Assembly: GCA_016934395.1 (NCBI GenBank)
Contig: JAFGSZ010000017.1
Span: forward strand, 1 to 54,344
Direction of reading: 5' to 3'
Length of the DNA: 54,344 nt
From: Bacteroidales bacterium
GTDB lineage: Bacteria > Bacteroidota > Bacteroidia > Bacteroidales > UBA10428
Shown: one piece after another, positions 8,975 through 19,800 of the stretch
Layout: the number at the start of each line of letters is the position of its first letter
Numbering within the stretch: position 1 is the first letter of the stretch
The notes under the pieces: generated by a model
The model's database searches: none
Told to the model about the DNA's origin: nothing
Seen by the model: only the letters and a program-made list of their open reading frames with translations
Position numbers and translations under genes: made by a program

Positions 8975-9970
8975 ATGGCTAATAATCAATTTGATAACTT
9001 AAATTTGCCACCTGAAATTAAGAAAATCCTAAAGAATGCCAGGAGCATTATCGCGATTTTGTTCCTTGTTATAGTGTTATGGAGTTCCTTTTTTCAGATA
9101 GGGCCGGAAGAACTGGGTGTTATTCTCAGGTTTGGAAAATATACGCGTACTGTGGAATCCGGATTAAATATGAAAGTACCCTTTATAGAACAGATTTTTA
9201 AAGTTCCGGTAGAGCGGCAGCAGAAACTTGAATTTGGATTTCGTACGGTTAAAGCAGGAATAAAGTCAGAATATACCCGTTCAGGGACTCGTGACGAATC
9301 TCTGATGTTAACCGGCGATCTTAACCTTGCCGATGTGGAATGGGTAGTACAATACAGAATAGACAATGCCTATAACTTTTTATTTAAAGTACGTAACCCG
9401 GAAACTACATTGCGTGATATTTCTGAAGCTGCAATGCGACAAATAGTTGGAGACAGAACGGTGAATGAAGTACTGACTGTAGGCAGAACTGAAATTGCAA
9501 GCAAACTCGAAGAATTAATCCAGTCTATTTGCAGGGATTATCATATGGGTGTTAAAATTGATCAGGTTGTACTGCAGGATGTAAACCCGCCAGATCCCGT
9601 TAAGGCTGCATTTAATGCTGTTAACGAAGCCCAGCAGGAAAAAGAAACCCTGATCAACCAGGCAAAATCCGAATATAATAAAGTAATTCCCAAGGCCAGC
9701 GGACAGGCGCAGGAGACCATACAAAAGGCTGAAGGATACGCCACCGAACGTGTGAATATGGCAAAGGGTGAAGTAGCCCGGTTTAATCAACTGTATACTG
9801 AATACGTTAAAGCCCCTGAAGTTACCAAAAGACGTATATATCTTGAGACCATGTCGACAGTAATTCCAAAACTGGGAAATAAAATTATTACCGACCAGAA
9901 AGGAAATAGCGTTCTTCCTCTATTACAAATGCAATTAACGGATAAAAAATCGACATCAAATGAAAACTAA
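8975..9970 (+). CDS. hflK: HflK, FtsH protease modulator
   Basis: A 331-residue protein with an N-terminal membrane helix (about 22-44) followed by an SPFH/band 7 domain (GPEELGVILRFGKYTRTVES near residue 48) and a long helical C-terminal region rich in A, E, Q and K. HflK and HflC form a cage around the AAA protease FtsH in the inner membrane and restrain degradation of membrane proteins. The order hflK-hflC and the 11-base overlap of the two genes are typical. The product is slightly shorter than the E. coli protein and lacks its Gly-rich N-terminus, as is common in Bacteroidota. Confidence 0.92.
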   Translation: MANNQFDNLNLPPEIKKILKNARSIIAILFLVIVLWSSFFQIGPEELGVILRFGKYTRTVESGLNMKVPFIEQIFKVPVERQQKLEFGFRTVKAGIKSEYTRSGTRDESLMLTGDLNLADVEWVVQYRIDNAYNFLFKVRNPETTLRDISEAAMRQIVGDRTVNEVLTVGRTEIASKLEELIQSICRDYHMGVKIDQVVLQDVNPPDPVKAAFNAVNEAQQEKETLINQAKSEYNKVIPKASGQAQETIQKAEGYATERVNMAKGEVARFNQLYTEYVKAPEVTKRRIYLETMSTVIPKLGNKIITDQKGNSVLPLLQMQLTDKKSTSNEN

Positions 9971-10901
9971 AATCATAATAATATTAGCAATTGTTCTTCT
10001 GGCGATAATAGTCTTGAGACAAAGCATTTACATTGTAAATGAAACGGAACAGGTTATTGTTACCCAATTCGGTAAACCTGTAGGTGAAGCAATCACAAAA
10101 CCGGGAATGAAATTTAAAGTTCCCTTTACACAAAAAGCCAACTATTTTGAAAAACGATTTATGGAATGGGATGGTGATCCGAACCAGATACCGACAAAAG
10201 ATAAAAAGTTTATTTATGTGGATACTTATGCCCGCTGGCAAATTACCGATCCTCTTCAGTTTTTTAAACGATTAACCAATGAACGGGGAGCACAATCAAG
10301 ACTCGATGATATTCTGGACGGTCAAACCCGTGATTTTATCGCAAACAACAATATTGAGGAAGCAGTGCGCACAAGTAACCGTATACCCATTACTACCGAT
10401 TCTATTAGTGAAATGCTCGGAGATTCTTTAATGGTAATTTCTGTAGGCCGGGAAAAAATCCAGAATATGATTATTGAGGCAGCCAATAAACAGGCAGCTG
10501 ACCTGGGTATTGTTATTCTCGATTTCAGAATTAAAAGAATTAATTATACTCAGGAGGTTGGTGAGCAGGTATACGAACGTATGAAAAGTGAACGATTCCG
10601 GATTGCTGACAAATTCCGTTCAGAAGGACAGGGGGAAGCTTCAAAAATTAACGGGGAAAAAGAACGTGAACTGAAAACCATTCAGTCGGAAGCTTTTAGA
10701 ACAGCCGAAGAAATAAAAGGAAAAGCAGATGCGCAAGCTGCTGCAATTTATGCCAATGCCTATGATAAATCTCCACAGGCAAGAAGTCTTTATAGTTTTG
10801 TAAAAACCATGGAGACTTTTGAAAAAACTTTTGATGGTCAAACTTCGGTAATTTTATCTACTGACAGCGAGCTGTATAAGTATTTAAAATCGATGAATTA
10901 G
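9960..10901 (+). CDS. hflC: HflC, FtsH protease modulator
   Basis: A 313-residue protein with an N-terminal membrane helix (about 5-21) and an SPFH domain (VNETEQVIVTQFGKPVGEAI near residue 25), then a coiled-coil-like helical region and the C-terminal YSFVKTMETFEKTF segment characteristic of HflC. It partners HflK in the FtsH-regulating complex. Its start codon lies inside the end of hflK (11-base overlap), so the two are translationally coupled. A strong terminator follows 32 bases downstream. Confidence 0.93.
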   Translation: MKTKIIIILAIVLLAIIVLRQSIYIVNETEQVIVTQFGKPVGEAITKPGMKFKVPFTQKANYFEKRFMEWDGDPNQIPTKDKKFIYVDTYARWQITDPLQFFKRLTNERGAQSRLDDILDGQTRDFIANNNIEEAVRTSNRIPITTDSISEMLGDSLMVISVGREKIQNMIIEAANKQAADLGIVILDFRIKRINYTQEVGEQVYERMKSERFRIADKFRSEGQGEASKINGEKERELKTIQSEAFRTAEEIKGKADAQAAAIYANAYDKSPQARSLYSFVKTMETFEKTFDGQTSVILSTDSELYKYLKSMN

Positions 10902-10933
10902 CGCTGTGATCTAATCAAATTTTAATGAACTAT

Positions 10934-10967
10934 AAAGGGATATTCTACATTGGATATCCCTTTTTTT
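10934..10967 (+). terminator. Rho-independent terminator after hflC
   Basis: A ten-base perfect stem (AAAGGGATAT and ATATCCCTTT) with a ten-base loop, running into a seven-T tract. It ends the hflKC transcript. Confidence 0.85.
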
Positions 10968-11237
10968 ATATTCATCCCGGGATTATTGTTTAGCTGTAAT
11001 TGCTGGCATACGTTATAGCGTCGAAGCGTTGGAAATGCAAGGCCTTTGCGGCTGAAGCAATCTATTAAAAAGTGCAAATACCTGGCAGATAATAGGATTA
11101 ATTATGTGATTACTTCGGAATTATTTACCAGTATACTTCCACACCTGTATTCCTCTTAATGACGAACAATAAAACCTTCCTTGCAACTTTATCCAACAAC
11201 ATTATCCGGAATGTAACTGATAATCCCTGATATAACT
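10968..11237. other. Intergenic stretch, no gene seen
   Basis: Short stop-rich frames only. There is a GC-richer patch around 11015-11065, but I could not assign a hairpin, RNA or remnant gene to it. Confidence 0.4.
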
Positions 11238-11245
11238 TACCTTTG
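11238..11245 (+). promoter_or_regulatory. -7 box of the first DEAD-box helicase
   Basis: TACCTTTG fits TAnnTTTG exactly and is followed by a run of eleven A (11247-11257). The helicase ATG is only 15 bases after the box, so transcription should start in the A tract and give a leader of roughly ten bases. Confidence 0.6.
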
Positions 11246-11260
11246 CAAAAAAAAAAATTA

Positions 11261-12613
11261 ATGAGTGTTTTTGAAGATTTAAAACTGTCAAAACAATTAT
11301 TACAGGCAATTAACGATCTGGCCTTTGACAGGATGACTCCAATACAGGAAGAAGCATTTTCAGTTATTCTGTCAGGCAGGGATGTAATAGGAATAGCACA
11401 AACCGGCACCGGGAAAACACTCGCCTACGTGCTCCCGATATTACAGGGTTTAAAGTTTTCCAAGCAAAATAATCCAAGAGTGCTTATTGTTGTTCCCACA
11501 CGCGAATTGGTATTACAGGTTGTTGAGAACATAAAAAGCCTGGCCAGATATGTAAATGTTCGTGTAATGGGTGTGTATGGAGGGACCAACATTAAAACTC
11601 AAAAAACAGCCCTGTTGGAGGGTACCGATATTCTTGTAGCCACTCCGGGAAGATTATACGATTTAGCCTTGAGCAGGAGTGTAAAGTTAAAAGAGGTTAA
11701 AAAATTAGTTATAGATGAAGTAGACGTAATGCTTGATCTTGGATTTCGGCATCAGTTAATTAATATTTATGATTTTCTGCCACAACGAAGACAAAATATT
11801 ATGTTTTCGGCTACCATGACCGAGGATATAGAAAAAGTAATTCATGATTTTTTTATTACACCGGCAAAAATTGCTGTTGCTGAAAGCGGTACTCCTTTAG
11901 ATAATATATCGCAGCAGTGTTACCCTGTACCCAACTTTTACACCAAAGTGAATTTGTTGGTGTATTTGTTACACGATAAGAAAAACTTCAGTAAAGTATT
12001 GGTGTTTGTTGCTGATAAAAAAACTGCCGACCGGTTATTTGAAGTCCTGGAAAAAATATACGGATCAGAAGTCTGTGTAATACATGCCAATAAATCTCAA
12101 AATTACAGAATACGGTCCATCAAACAATTTGATACCGGGGCAAACCGAATACTGGTAACATCAGATGTAATGGCGCGCGGATTAGACCTGGAAAAAATAT
12201 CCCATGTTATAAATTTTGATACGCCGGGATTTCCTGAAAATTACATGCATCGTATCGGGAGAACGGGCAGGGCAGAACAACAGGGAAAATCTATACTATT
12301 CTATACTCCAAAAGAAGAAAAGGCAAAGGAAGCCATTGAAACACTGATGGACTTTAAAATCCCGATATTTGAGATACCACCGGCAGTAGAAATTTCAAAA
12401 GAATTAACTGCTGAGGAGCAACCAAAAATTATTGAGATTCACAATGCCCATCGTAAATCCGGAACTGATTCTCCGGGACCTGCTTTTCACGAAAAGAAAG
12501 AAAAAAATAAAAAAACCAACCAGGGCGGATCGTATCTGAGGAAAATGAAAGTTTATAAAAAACCGAAAACCAGAGGAGATAAAAAATTAAACCTGAGGAA
12601 TAAGAAAAAATAG
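11261..12613 (+). CDS. DEAD-box RNA helicase (DEVD variant)
   Basis: A 450-residue ATP-dependent RNA helicase. The Q motif, AQTGTGKT (motif I), PTRELVLQ (Ia), TPGRLYD (Ib), IDEVD (motif II), FSATM (III) and HRIGRTGR (VI) are all present in order, with a Lys/Arg-rich tail (last about 45 residues) that likely binds RNA. Motif II reads DEVD instead of DEAD. Such proteins remodel ribosomal or other structured RNA. I chose the ATG at 11261. A TTG at 11243 is also in frame, but it lies within or upstream of the promoter. A second DEAD-box gene follows after 180 bases with its own promoter box. Confidence 0.92.
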   Translation: MSVFEDLKLSKQLLQAINDLAFDRMTPIQEEAFSVILSGRDVIGIAQTGTGKTLAYVLPILQGLKFSKQNNPRVLIVVPTRELVLQVVENIKSLARYVNVRVMGVYGGTNIKTQKTALLEGTDILVATPGRLYDLALSRSVKLKEVKKLVIDEVDVMLDLGFRHQLINIYDFLPQRRQNIMFSATMTEDIEKVIHDFFITPAKIAVAESGTPLDNISQQCYPVPNFYTKVNLLVYLLHDKKNFSKVLVFVADKKTADRLFEVLEKIYGSEVCVIHANKSQNYRIRSIKQFDTGANRILVTSDVMARGLDLEKISHVINFDTPGFPENYMHRIGRTGRAEQQGKSILFYTPKEEKAKEAIETLMDFKIPIFEIPPAVEISKELTAEEQPKIIEIHNAHRKSGTDSPGPAFHEKKEKNKKTNQGGSYLRKMKVYKKPKTRGDKKLNLRNKKK

Positions 12614-12769
12614 AATTGTTTATTCGTCCATGCTTTCCGTAGTCGTTAACAACAGATAATGCTATCAGGAAGTAATGTGCATTAATTGCTAGCAGTCTTA
12701 CATTTATTTTAAGTAGCATTATAGCTTTTAATAAATCTATAACAACCTCTATTGTTCCCCCCAAATTCC

Positions 12770-12777
12770 TATCTTTG
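12770..12777 (+). promoter_or_regulatory. -7 box of the second DEAD-box helicase
   Basis: TATCTTTG fits TAnnTTTG exactly and lies 16 bases before the ATG, implying a very short leader as for the preceding helicase. A TTG-like element lies about 15 bases upstream, shorter than the usual 17-23 base spacing. Confidence 0.55.
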
Positions 12778-12793
12778 CCCATATTTAGCAGCA

Positions 12794-14038
12794 ATGAAAT
12801 TTGAACAATATCGTATTGCAGAAGGAATAAAAACCAGCATATCCAAACTGGGGTATAAAAAACCCACAGATATCCAGTTTAAATCCATTCCGCCTATTTT
12901 AAAAGGGGAGGATGTGTTAGCGATTGCTCAAACCGGAACTGGTAAAACAGCCGCCTTCGCAATACCCATTTTGCATATTTTGCAGGAACGTAAAATACCC
13001 GGCCGCCAGGATGGGATTAAGTGCCTCGTTATGGCGCCTACCCATGAGCTGGCCCAACAACTGGAATCCGTATTTAAAACACTTGGAAAACATACCCGGG
13101 TCACTACTTTTTGTATTCATGGGGGTGTTGAGCAGCAACCGCAGATTGAGCAGTTAGATAAAGGGGTGGATATTTTAATTGCCACGCCCGGCAGAATGTT
13201 TGACCTGGTAAGCCAGGGCGCTCTAAATTTACAACGGGTGGAAATCCTGGTGCTGGATGAAGCAGACCACATGCTCGACCTGGGTTTTATTAAAGACATA
13301 CGCGATTTAATGCGCTTTCTTCCCAAAAAACGACAAACGCTTTTTTTCTCAGCCACCATTAACGAAAAAATAAAAGATCTGGCGTATTCCCTGGTACACA
13401 ATCCTATTCGCATACAAATTTCACCCAAAGATCCGGTGGCCAAAAATATTAAACATGCTGTGGCCTTTGTGGATATGGACGATAAACGTTTCTTTTTAGA
13501 AGGCCTGATAAAGAATAATGAAGATAAAAAAATCCTGGTTTTTGTAAGAACAAAAGTAAGGGCGGAGCGGGTAAAAAAAGCGCTGGAAAGGGTACAAATC
13601 CATGCCGATACCATACACAGCGATAAGATCCAGGAAAATCGTGAGCGCACCATGTTTAATTTCAGAAACGGGGAATTAAAAGTATTAATTGCAACCGATG
13701 TAAGCGCAAGGGGCATAGACATACCCAATGTGGAATACGTAGTAAATTATGATTTGCCCGAGACTTCGGAAAACTATGTGCACAGGGTGGGGCGGACTGG
13801 GCGTGGCAGCCAGAAAGGACAAGCCTTTTCGTTTTGCAGCGCTGAAGAAAAAGAAATGCTGGCAGAAATAGAGCAGAACCTGGGGAAAACCATTCAGCGG
13901 ATAGACATGACCAAACAGGATTACCAGGACACCCTGGATGGTTCTGAAGAAAATCCCCACGATTGGAAATCACTGATTGAAGAAGCTGAACAGGAATCAA
14001 AAAAACGCCGGAAGCACAAAAAGAAATCCGGAAAATAG
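12794..14038 (+). CDS. DEAD-box RNA helicase
   Basis: A 414-residue ATP-dependent RNA helicase. Q motif (YKKPTDIQFKSIP), AQTGTGKT, PTHELAQQ, TPGRMFD, LDEADHMLDLGF, FSATI, and HRVGRTGR are present in order, with a Lys-rich tail ending KHKKKSGK. Motif Ia carries His where Arg is usual (PTHELA). It resembles the RhlE/CshA-type helicases used in ribosome assembly or RNA decay. The ATG at 12794 is chosen because the TAnnTTTG promoter box lies just upstream; the longer frame starting at 12752 would precede the promoter. It is a paralogue of the preceding gene but clearly diverged, and its base composition is visibly more GC-rich. Confidence 0.93.
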   Translation: MKFEQYRIAEGIKTSISKLGYKKPTDIQFKSIPPILKGEDVLAIAQTGTGKTAAFAIPILHILQERKIPGRQDGIKCLVMAPTHELAQQLESVFKTLGKHTRVTTFCIHGGVEQQPQIEQLDKGVDILIATPGRMFDLVSQGALNLQRVEILVLDEADHMLDLGFIKDIRDLMRFLPKKRQTLFFSATINEKIKDLAYSLVHNPIRIQISPKDPVAKNIKHAVAFVDMDDKRFFLEGLIKNNEDKKILVFVRTKVRAERVKKALERVQIHADTIHSDKIQENRERTMFNFRNGELKVLIATDVSARGIDIPNVEYVVNYDLPETSENYVHRVGRTGRGSQKGQAFSFCSAEEKEMLAEIEQNLGKTIQRIDMTKQDYQDTLDGSEENPHDWKSLIEEAEQESKKRRKHKKKSGK

Positions 14039-14084
14039 GAATATTTAAAAGCTAGTCTGATTTTAAATTCTTTAGTTTAACCAT

Positions 14085-14864
14085 TCAATTTCTTGCCGGG
14101 AATACATGTGTATATGAAATATTAGGAGTTATAGCTTTATCTAGAAAACCTGCTGATACCTGAAGAATAAAATTAATATTGTCGGAATAAAGTAATCCTA
14201 TAGAAACGAGACTTTCCGTATAATAATCACCGAGGAAACCAAGAGAAATCCCAATCTTTGACAACTCATCTTTTAATAATACTTTTCCTGATAACAGAGG
14301 TTGAAAAAGATTTTCTGAAGGAAAATATAAACTTCCGCCTGCCAAATCCAATTGAAGTATATGAAACAGTTTCCAGCTATTATTAAGTGACAATAAAATT
14401 CCGTTTCGAATGTGATTGCCATCTGTCCAGGATTGCTGCAGCACGTATTTTGCAGAAAGGGCTAAATTCCATTCTGTTGTTTTCCTCTGAATATTAAAAA
14501 TCCTTTGTTTTAACCCAATAAAAAACTGCTTATTATACAAAGTATCCGTATTTATTTCGGGCGGGTTTTGGAGCATTCCACCAACCTGAACTTCAACAGA
14601 GGAAATAATTGCATATCTGAATTGCAGAAATCCTGCATAAACAGGTTTATTGTAAGAGTTTATAATGGATCCGATGTAGCTGTTCCCTTCGATCTGAAAC
14701 TGCTTTTTATATAAATTAATTCCGTTTAACAACAGACCGGCGTGTTCGCTGCTGATTTTTTGTTCATATTCTTTAAATTTATTTGGTTTATTGTATTTGC
14801 AGAAATTTTGAGCAATACAGACAGCCGGAAGGATATACATTGAAATTAGAAGGAATATTTTCAC
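14085..14864 (-). CDS. Exported hypothetical protein, possible barrel
   Basis: I do not recognise this 259-residue protein. With the GTG start at 14864 it begins with a good signal peptide (VKIFLLISMYILPAVCIAQN). A longer frame using TTG at 14987 adds 41 residues that do not look like a leader, so I prefer the GTG. The mature part alternates short hydrophobic strands with polar turns and aromatic residues, and ends SYTHVFPARN, which suggests a small outer-membrane or periplasmic beta protein. It runs convergent to the helicase gene and divergent from the GH5 gene. Confidence 0.55.
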   Translation of the reverse strand: MKIFLLISMYILPAVCIAQNFCKYNKPNKFKEYEQKISSEHAGLLLNGINLYKKQFQIEGNSYIGSIINSYNKPVYAGFLQFRYAIISSVEVQVGGMLQNPPEINTDTLYNKQFFIGLKQRIFNIQRKTTEWNLALSAKYVLQQSWTDGNHIRNGILLSLNNSWKLFHILQLDLAGGSLYFPSENLFQPLLSGKVLLKDELSKIGISLGFLGDYYTESLVSIGLLYSDNINFILQVSAGFLDKAITPNISYTHVFPARN

Positions 14865-15161
14865 TGCAATTGTTCTTTTCTGACTAACGATATTTCTGCA
14901 CGTATATTTCTGGTTCCGATAAAATTCTATTATTTTCCTTCCATTTAAGCACTGACAGGTTTGAATTAGTATCCCTATATTTAACAAATTGTTGACATAT
15001 ATCTTCTATCATACAAAATAGTATTGTTTTAAAATATTAAATTTGTGATTAGTGTCTTTAGGGGAAACCTTAATAAGGTTTATACCCGGATTTTCATGCA
15101 ACAATAATTATGAAACACTTAATTTTTGATATCATATTTATACTATAAAAAATAGATTATT

Positions 15162-16646
15162 ATGAATAAAAAGTCTTCATTACTGCTTATTGTTATTGTA
15201 TTTCAGTTTATAACTTATAGTTGTTCAAAACAGCAACAAAGCACGGTTGAAAACGATACCCAAAATAATGAAGCCTGGCTGAAAGTTACGGGTGAGAAAA
15301 TTATCAATCAAAAAGGCGATACGGTTTATTTAAGAGGTTTTGGATTAGGAGGGATGTTGCATATGGAGAATTTTATAAATGGTTTTCCTTCTAATGAAGA
15401 GTCGATAAGGGATGGATTATTAAAAGTGCTTGGCCGGGAAAAATACGATCTGTTTTTTAATGAATTTTATAAAAACTATTTCACCGAACCCGATGCAGAA
15501 TACATTAAAAGTTTAGGATTAAACCTGATTAGAATTCCGATAAATTATCGCTTGTTCGAGGATGATATGAATCCAGGGGTAATTAAAGAGGAAGCCTTTG
15601 AGCATTTAGACAGGGTGATAAACCTTTGTGCCAAATATAAAATTTATACAATAATCGACCTTCATGCATTACCGGGATATCAAAATCAGGGATGGCATAG
15701 TGATAATCCAACCCATAAAGCATTATTCTGGAAACACAAAGATTTTCAGGACAGAGTAGTGCTGCTTTGGGAGTTCATCGCAAACCGGTATAAAAATCAA
15801 CCCTGGGTTGCCGGATACGATTTAATTAATGAACCCGCTGACCCTACTGAGGAAATGGTCTTTCCTTTTTACAAAAGATTATATGAGGCTATTCGAAAAA
15901 TTGATCCGAATCATATTATGTTTCTTGAAGGCAACAGGTATGCAAATGATTTTCACATATTCAGCGAAATTTGGGACAATGTGGTATATACCAATCATGA
16001 TTATGCCATTCCCGGATTTATTGACGGTGGTGACTACCCGGGTGTTTCGCGCGGGCAATATATAAACAAAGACACCGTTGAAAAGGACTTTGTAAACGAA
16101 AGTGAGTTTATGTTTAAAAACAAAGTTCCGGTATGGGTTGGTGAATTTGGCCCCGTGTATACCGGTGTTCCGGAAAAAGATGAGATGAGGTATACCCTTC
16201 TGAAAGATCAGCTTGCCAACTACGACAAATACCAGGTAAGCTGGTGTATCTGGTTATATAAAGATCTGGGACTTCAGGCTATTCTTTCTCAGGATGAAAA
16301 CACCCCCTATATGAAGCTGACAAAAGATTTTCAGAAAAGAAAAAATTATCTTGGCGCCGATGCATGGGGCTCTACGGATGAAAATATCAGGCAGGTAATT
16401 TCTCCTTTAGAAGATTTGTTTGAACACGAGTTTAACGGATACGATCCTTTTCCGTTTGGCCCGCAATATCAGATTAACCGGTTGGTAAGACATATTTTAA
16501 TATCAGAAGCACTAATATCTGAGTATTGTGCTTTGTTTCAGGATATGTCGGATGAACAATTAACCGAACTCGCAGCATCATTTAATTTTAAAAATTATAA
16601 CAAGCGGGAAAGACTGGAAAAAATCCTAACCGGATTGGAAAAATAA
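15162..16646 (+). CDS. GH5 family glycoside hydrolase, lipoprotein
   Basis: A 494-residue protein with a lipoprotein signal (lipobox ITYSC, Cys near residue 21), so it is anchored to the envelope. The catalytic domain follows the GH5 TIM-barrel pattern: LRGFGLGGMLHMEN near the start, LGLNLIRIPINYR, DLHALPGYQ, LINEP with the acid/base Glu224, and WVGEFGP with the nucleophile Glu328. GH5 enzymes hydrolyse beta-glucans, cellulose or mannans. About 100 extra residues after the barrel end in a helical segment of unknown role. It stands alone, 6 kb from the main utilisation locus, and could supply mannan or glucan oligosaccharides to it; that link is inference. Confidence 0.85.
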   Translation: MNKKSSLLLIVIVFQFITYSCSKQQQSTVENDTQNNEAWLKVTGEKIINQKGDTVYLRGFGLGGMLHMENFINGFPSNEESIRDGLLKVLGREKYDLFFNEFYKNYFTEPDAEYIKSLGLNLIRIPINYRLFEDDMNPGVIKEEAFEHLDRVINLCAKYKIYTIIDLHALPGYQNQGWHSDNPTHKALFWKHKDFQDRVVLLWEFIANRYKNQPWVAGYDLINEPADPTEEMVFPFYKRLYEAIRKIDPNHIMFLEGNRYANDFHIFSEIWDNVVYTNHDYAIPGFIDGGDYPGVSRGQYINKDTVEKDFVNESEFMFKNKVPVWVGEFGPVYTGVPEKDEMRYTLLKDQLANYDKYQVSWCIWLYKDLGLQAILSQDENTPYMKLTKDFQKRKNYLGADAWGSTDENIRQVISPLEDLFEHEFNGYDPFPFGPQYQINRLVRHILISEALISEYCALFQDMSDEQLTELAASFNFKNYNKRERLEKILTGLEK

Positions 16647-16805
16647 TTAATATATATTTTTCTTATCAGCGTGAATTACTCATTTAGAGGCACTGTACAA
16701 TTACATTTCCTGAATTATGCCCTTTGAATTTAAGGCACAGTAAACCATGGTACGGTGAAATATTTTATAGGTACAGAATTTAGATAAATGAACCAATTTT
16801 TGTAA

Positions 16806-19800
16806 ATGAAAAAACTTCTTAAAGTATTCAGGTATTTAATTATCTCTTTGTTTTTATTTGTAATTGTACTTATTGTTGTTGCAAAACTTGCAGAAAATAC
16901 CATTACCGACATTGCTTTGAAAAAAGTAAGTAAATCTATTAAAGCGCCAATGGCAATAGACGATGTTTCTTTTACTCTTCTTCGAAGGTTTCCATTGGCT
17001 ACCATTGAATTTAGAGGAGTATGGATGGGTTCACCAAATGTTCTTAATCCTGCAGATTCAACAATACCGGCAATAGATACCATTGCCCGGATCCGCAGTG
17101 TATATGTTTCTGTAAAATCGAAGCCTCTGTTGAAGAAAAAATTTGAGATTATGAAGGTGGAAATAAAAGGCGCGGATTTTAATTATAAAGTTGATGAAAA
17201 TGGTATCAGCAACATAGATTTTTTGCTGGATACCACTCAGGTTGAAGAAACTGATACGGCCTCAACGCCCTTGGATATAATTCTTCAGGATCTGATATTG
17301 CGGGATATATCATGCAACTATGCGGATGCATCATTGAAGGCAAAAGCAAAATTGAGTGTACCCCAGATAAAAATAAAGGGTAAAGCTGAAAATGAAACAT
17401 TTGTTGTATCGGCTATCGGAAGTGTTATCCTTACAGATTGTGCTTTCGACACAACGAATCTGTTTCTAATGAATAAAACGGAAGTGGAGTTTAACCTTAG
17501 ATATTCGGACAATACAGTAAGCATGAAAGATGTATTGGTAACCACTGATGGCGGTGATTTTGAAATTTCAGGAATGGCAAATTTATCCGATGATATTTCC
17601 ACGGATATTAAAATTAAAGGGTTAAAATTGGATATTGGCGAATTGCTTAAATATGCACCTTCGGAAATGCTTATTGATGCGGGCATAAAAAATGTTACCG
17701 GTATTTTGGATTTTGATGCCAGTGTAAAAGGAATGGTTTCCGATTCAGTGATGCCTAATGTGGAATTAAATTTAAGTTTGAAAGAGGGCAATGTGTGGAC
17801 TACTGAATACCCTGCATTAAAAAATATATCTTTCAGCGGATACCTGACAAATGGTATTTTGAATAATAATCAGACTTCCAGTTTGGATTTTAAGAATTTT
17901 CACTTTGAAACAGAACAAAGTAAAGTTGACCTGGATTTTTCGCTGCAGGATATCGATCATCCAAAATACCATGTAAAAACAACTATGGAACTTAATTTGG
18001 GAGAGTTTAAAAAATATATTCCCGATACCCTGGTTCGTAATGTGGAAGGAAAGATAAAGGCCAGTTTTTCTACCAAAGGGCAATTACCGGATTCTATCGA
18101 CGATAAATTTGCCGATTACATCCTTGAGAACAGCTTTGCAGAAATAGATTTTAATAATGTATTTATAGATATGGATTCTTCCTTGGCTATAAATTCCTTA
18201 TCAGGGCAGTTGTCTTATAAACCCAAACATATAAAAGCAAATAATTTAAAAGTTTTGGTGCCTTTATACAACGTGGCTGTTAAAAATTCCTCATTTGATG
18301 CTTTGTTCTCAGGCGACCTTACTCAATTATCAAAATCAGGAATTGATATTAAATCCTTTTCTTTGGATGCCAACCATTGTATATTTAACGGTTCGGGCAG
18401 CATTAAAAATTTCGATAATCCCGATTATAAGATTAACAGTACGATTAAACTTAACCTGGGTGAAATAAAAAAGTTGCTTCCGGATTCATTGGTAAATCAA
18501 TTATCGGGAGAAATATCGGGAGACTTTTTTTCTGCCGGTAAAATAAACTTAGATTCTATTGCCGATCAAATGAACGACCTGATTTTTGAGAGTAGCGCCT
18601 TCAACCTGATCTTTGATGACGTATCTGCTGTAATGCCTGATACATTAGTGAGTATAGATAATTTCTCCGGACAATTAAATATGAAACCGGATACCATTAC
18701 AATTCATTCTATGAGCGGAGTGTATAGCGGCATTAATTTTAAACTTGACTCAACCAGAATAGTAAACCTGTACAATTCATATTTTAAAAACCTGCCGGAA
18801 CGATTATATGTTGATGGAGTTTTTGAACTTGGTGATATCGATTACACAACGCTTATACCATTTCTTCCTCCGGTTCCTCCTGATTTAGATTCTGATAACG
18901 CCATTGTTTTAATTGAGAATACCGGCAATAAAGGTTCAGCCCTTAGGATTTCAGATAAAGTTCTGGCTGCAACTCCGGATACTACATCCTTTAACTTCGA
19001 CTATGTATTAAAGGGAAAGCTGTCTGTTAAAAGTTTTACATACGATAAACAATTTATAAAAAATGTTTCTTTATTGCTGGAACTATCTGATAGTGTGCAG
19101 TTGTTGTTAAACAGTTATTTAACCGATAAAATTTTTGTTGAAGATATTTCAGGTTTGTTTAATGTTACAGACAGCCTGTATATTATTGATCAGCTGAAGT
19201 TTAATGCGTTTAACGGTGAAATGAACACTTCCGCAAAATATGCCCTGAAGGATAATGGTGAAACTGTAATAGACATCAGAAATAATATCTCACGAATGGA
19301 TATTCGCAAATTGCTTATTGATTGCAATAACTTTGACCAGACTGAAATGACTTCCGATAAAATTTCCGGGCTGTTATCAGCCAATATTAACACCCGGATA
19401 GTGATGCTGGATGAAACTTTTTTGGATGAGGAACTACGCGTAAAAGCAGATTTGAAACTGGAAAACGGGGGAGTATTTAATTATGAGCGCGCCATGGAAC
19501 TCTCTAAATTTACTGGTATTAAAGAACTTGATAACATGAATTTTAAAACTTTGGAAACCCAGCTTTTTATTTTCAAAAAAGCCACCTATGTGCCTAAAAC
19601 GCGGATTGTTAGTAACGCTATGGATATTACTGCATTTGGTATGCAGGGATTCGGTGAGGATTACGAATATCATTTGCAAATTCATTTAGGGGCAATATTA
19701 CTGGGTCAATCCAAGAAGTTATTAAAAGAGCAGGCAAAGATGGGGGATATTGTTGGAGAAGATACCCGTTCGTCAGTATTTTTAGTTTCGTCCAGTGATA

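Noticed and set aside
13117-13728. 203-codon open frame antisense to the second helicase
   Set aside because: The plus-strand frame has all helicase motifs. The antisense frame is serine- and arginine-rich low-quality sequence typical of a shadow.
14865-14987. N-terminal extension of the exported hypothetical protein
   Set aside because: It needs a TTG start and would bury the signal peptide 41 residues inside. The GTG at 14864 leaves a normal signal peptide.
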